A DNA stretch of 13,545 bases from an uncultured Selenomonas sp. (GTDB lineage Bacteria > Bacillota > Negativicutes > Selenomonadales > Selenomonadaceae): NCBI GenBank assembly GCA_947097535.1, contig CAMURM010000012.1, positions 1 to 13,545 of the forward strand. The letters are read 5' to 3'. Both the position numbers and the translations under genes were made by a program. Shown here piece by piece: positions 13,177-13,545 of this stretch; position 1 is the first letter of the stretch, and each line of letters opens with the position of its first letter. The notes beneath the pieces were generated by a model that searched no databases, was not told the DNA's origin, and saw only the letters and a list, made by a program, of their open reading frames with translations.

Positions 13177-13545
13177 ATGGATGGAACGAATCTCAACACC
13201 ATCACAGTGGACGGTGTGAAGTACGATCGTGCCAAGTACGAAGCCTCGCAGAATACGAAGGCCGGGAAGCGTACCGACTCTCTCGGCAAGGACGCCTTCC
13301 TGCAGCTTCTCGTGACGCAGCTCCGCCATCAGGATCCTCTGAGCCCGGACGACAACACGCAGTACATCGCCCAGCTCGCACAGTTCTCGTCGCTTGAGCA
13401 GATGACACAGATGGTCAAGGGCTTCGAGAATGTATCGAAACTCGTGTCGAACATCGACAGCTCCGTGCTCGTCGGCTCTTTGAGCAATATGATCGGCAAG
13501 AACATCCAGTGGACACATGTGACGAAGACGAAGGATGCGGAGGGC
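13177..13545 (+). CDS. flgD: Flagellar hook assembly (cap) protein FlgD, 3' end outside window
   Basis: The frame stays open for 123 codons to the window end. The block GKDAFLQLLVTQLRHQDPLS with PDDNTQYIAQLAQFSSLEQM is the hallmark N-terminal region of FlgD. It is followed by VLVGSLSNMIGKNIQW, which leads into the central domain. FlgD caps the growing hook and directs FlgE polymerisation, then is replaced when the hook is complete. It is exported by the flagellar secretion system. The start ATG 13177 is preceded by AAAGGAGA (13163-13170) with good spacing; the ATG at 13181 is out of frame. It lies 34 bases after the fliK stop, the order fliK-flgD seen in B. subtilis (fliK-ylxG/flgD), so flgE is expected next. 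Confidence 0.95.
   Translation, partial: MDGTNLNTITVDGVKYDRAKYEASQNTKAGKRTDSLGKDAFLQLLVTQLRHQDPLSPDDNTQYIAQLAQFSSLEQMTQMVKGFENVSKLVSNIDSSVLVGSLSNMIGKNIQWTHVTKTKDAEG

Overview
The window is a chromosomal segment of a motile, high-GC, Gram-negative-type Firmicute. The best guess is a Selenomonas-like member of the Negativicutes. This rests on a CodY regulator (a Firmicutes protein) next to a Bacillus/Clostridium-type flagellar gene order, written in GC-rich codons, with AT-rich, AAGGAGG-type ribosome binding sites. The genus is inference; no rRNA or other marker gene is present. All supported genes are on the + strand.

Positions 1-2858 hold three upstream genes. First is the C-terminal part of a GT41 (OGT/SPINDLY-type) glycosyltransferase, cut by the window start. 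A short GC hairpin with a T-run follows, then a zinc-binding sirtuin (NAD-dependent deacylase). Next comes codY, with its own likely sigma-A promoter, a CodY-box-like palindrome upstream, and a clear intrinsic terminator downstream.

Positions 2859-3228 are a 370-base gene-free stretch holding the likely flagellar promoter region. It has an A-tract, an extended -10 element, a weak sigma-28-like match and a run of about six small hairpins. This is probably a structured 5' leader of flgB, and I could not assign it to a known RNA family.

Positions 3229-13545 are one tightly packed flagellar operon: flgB, flgC, fliE, fliF, fliG, fliH, fliI, fliJ, a soluble-looking SLT-type lytic transglycosylase, a motE/ylxF-like gene, fliK and flgD (cut by the window end). 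It builds the MS ring, the C-ring rotor protein, the export ATPase complex, the proximal rod, the hook-length ruler and the hook cap. Apart from the added transglycosylase, the order matches the start of the B. subtilis fla/che operon, where codY also sits directly upstream of flgB.

The main oddities are: (i) fliK is split by a single in-frame TAG, with no good ribosome binding site directly after it; (ii) the long structured flgB leader; (iii) a CodY-box-like site in front of codY; (iv) a stem that buries the Shine-Dalgarno of the motE/ylxF gene; (v) a GNRA-capped hairpin between fliE and fliF; (vi) an acidic N-terminal extension on FliI. I see no mobile element, CRISPR array, tRNA or rRNA.
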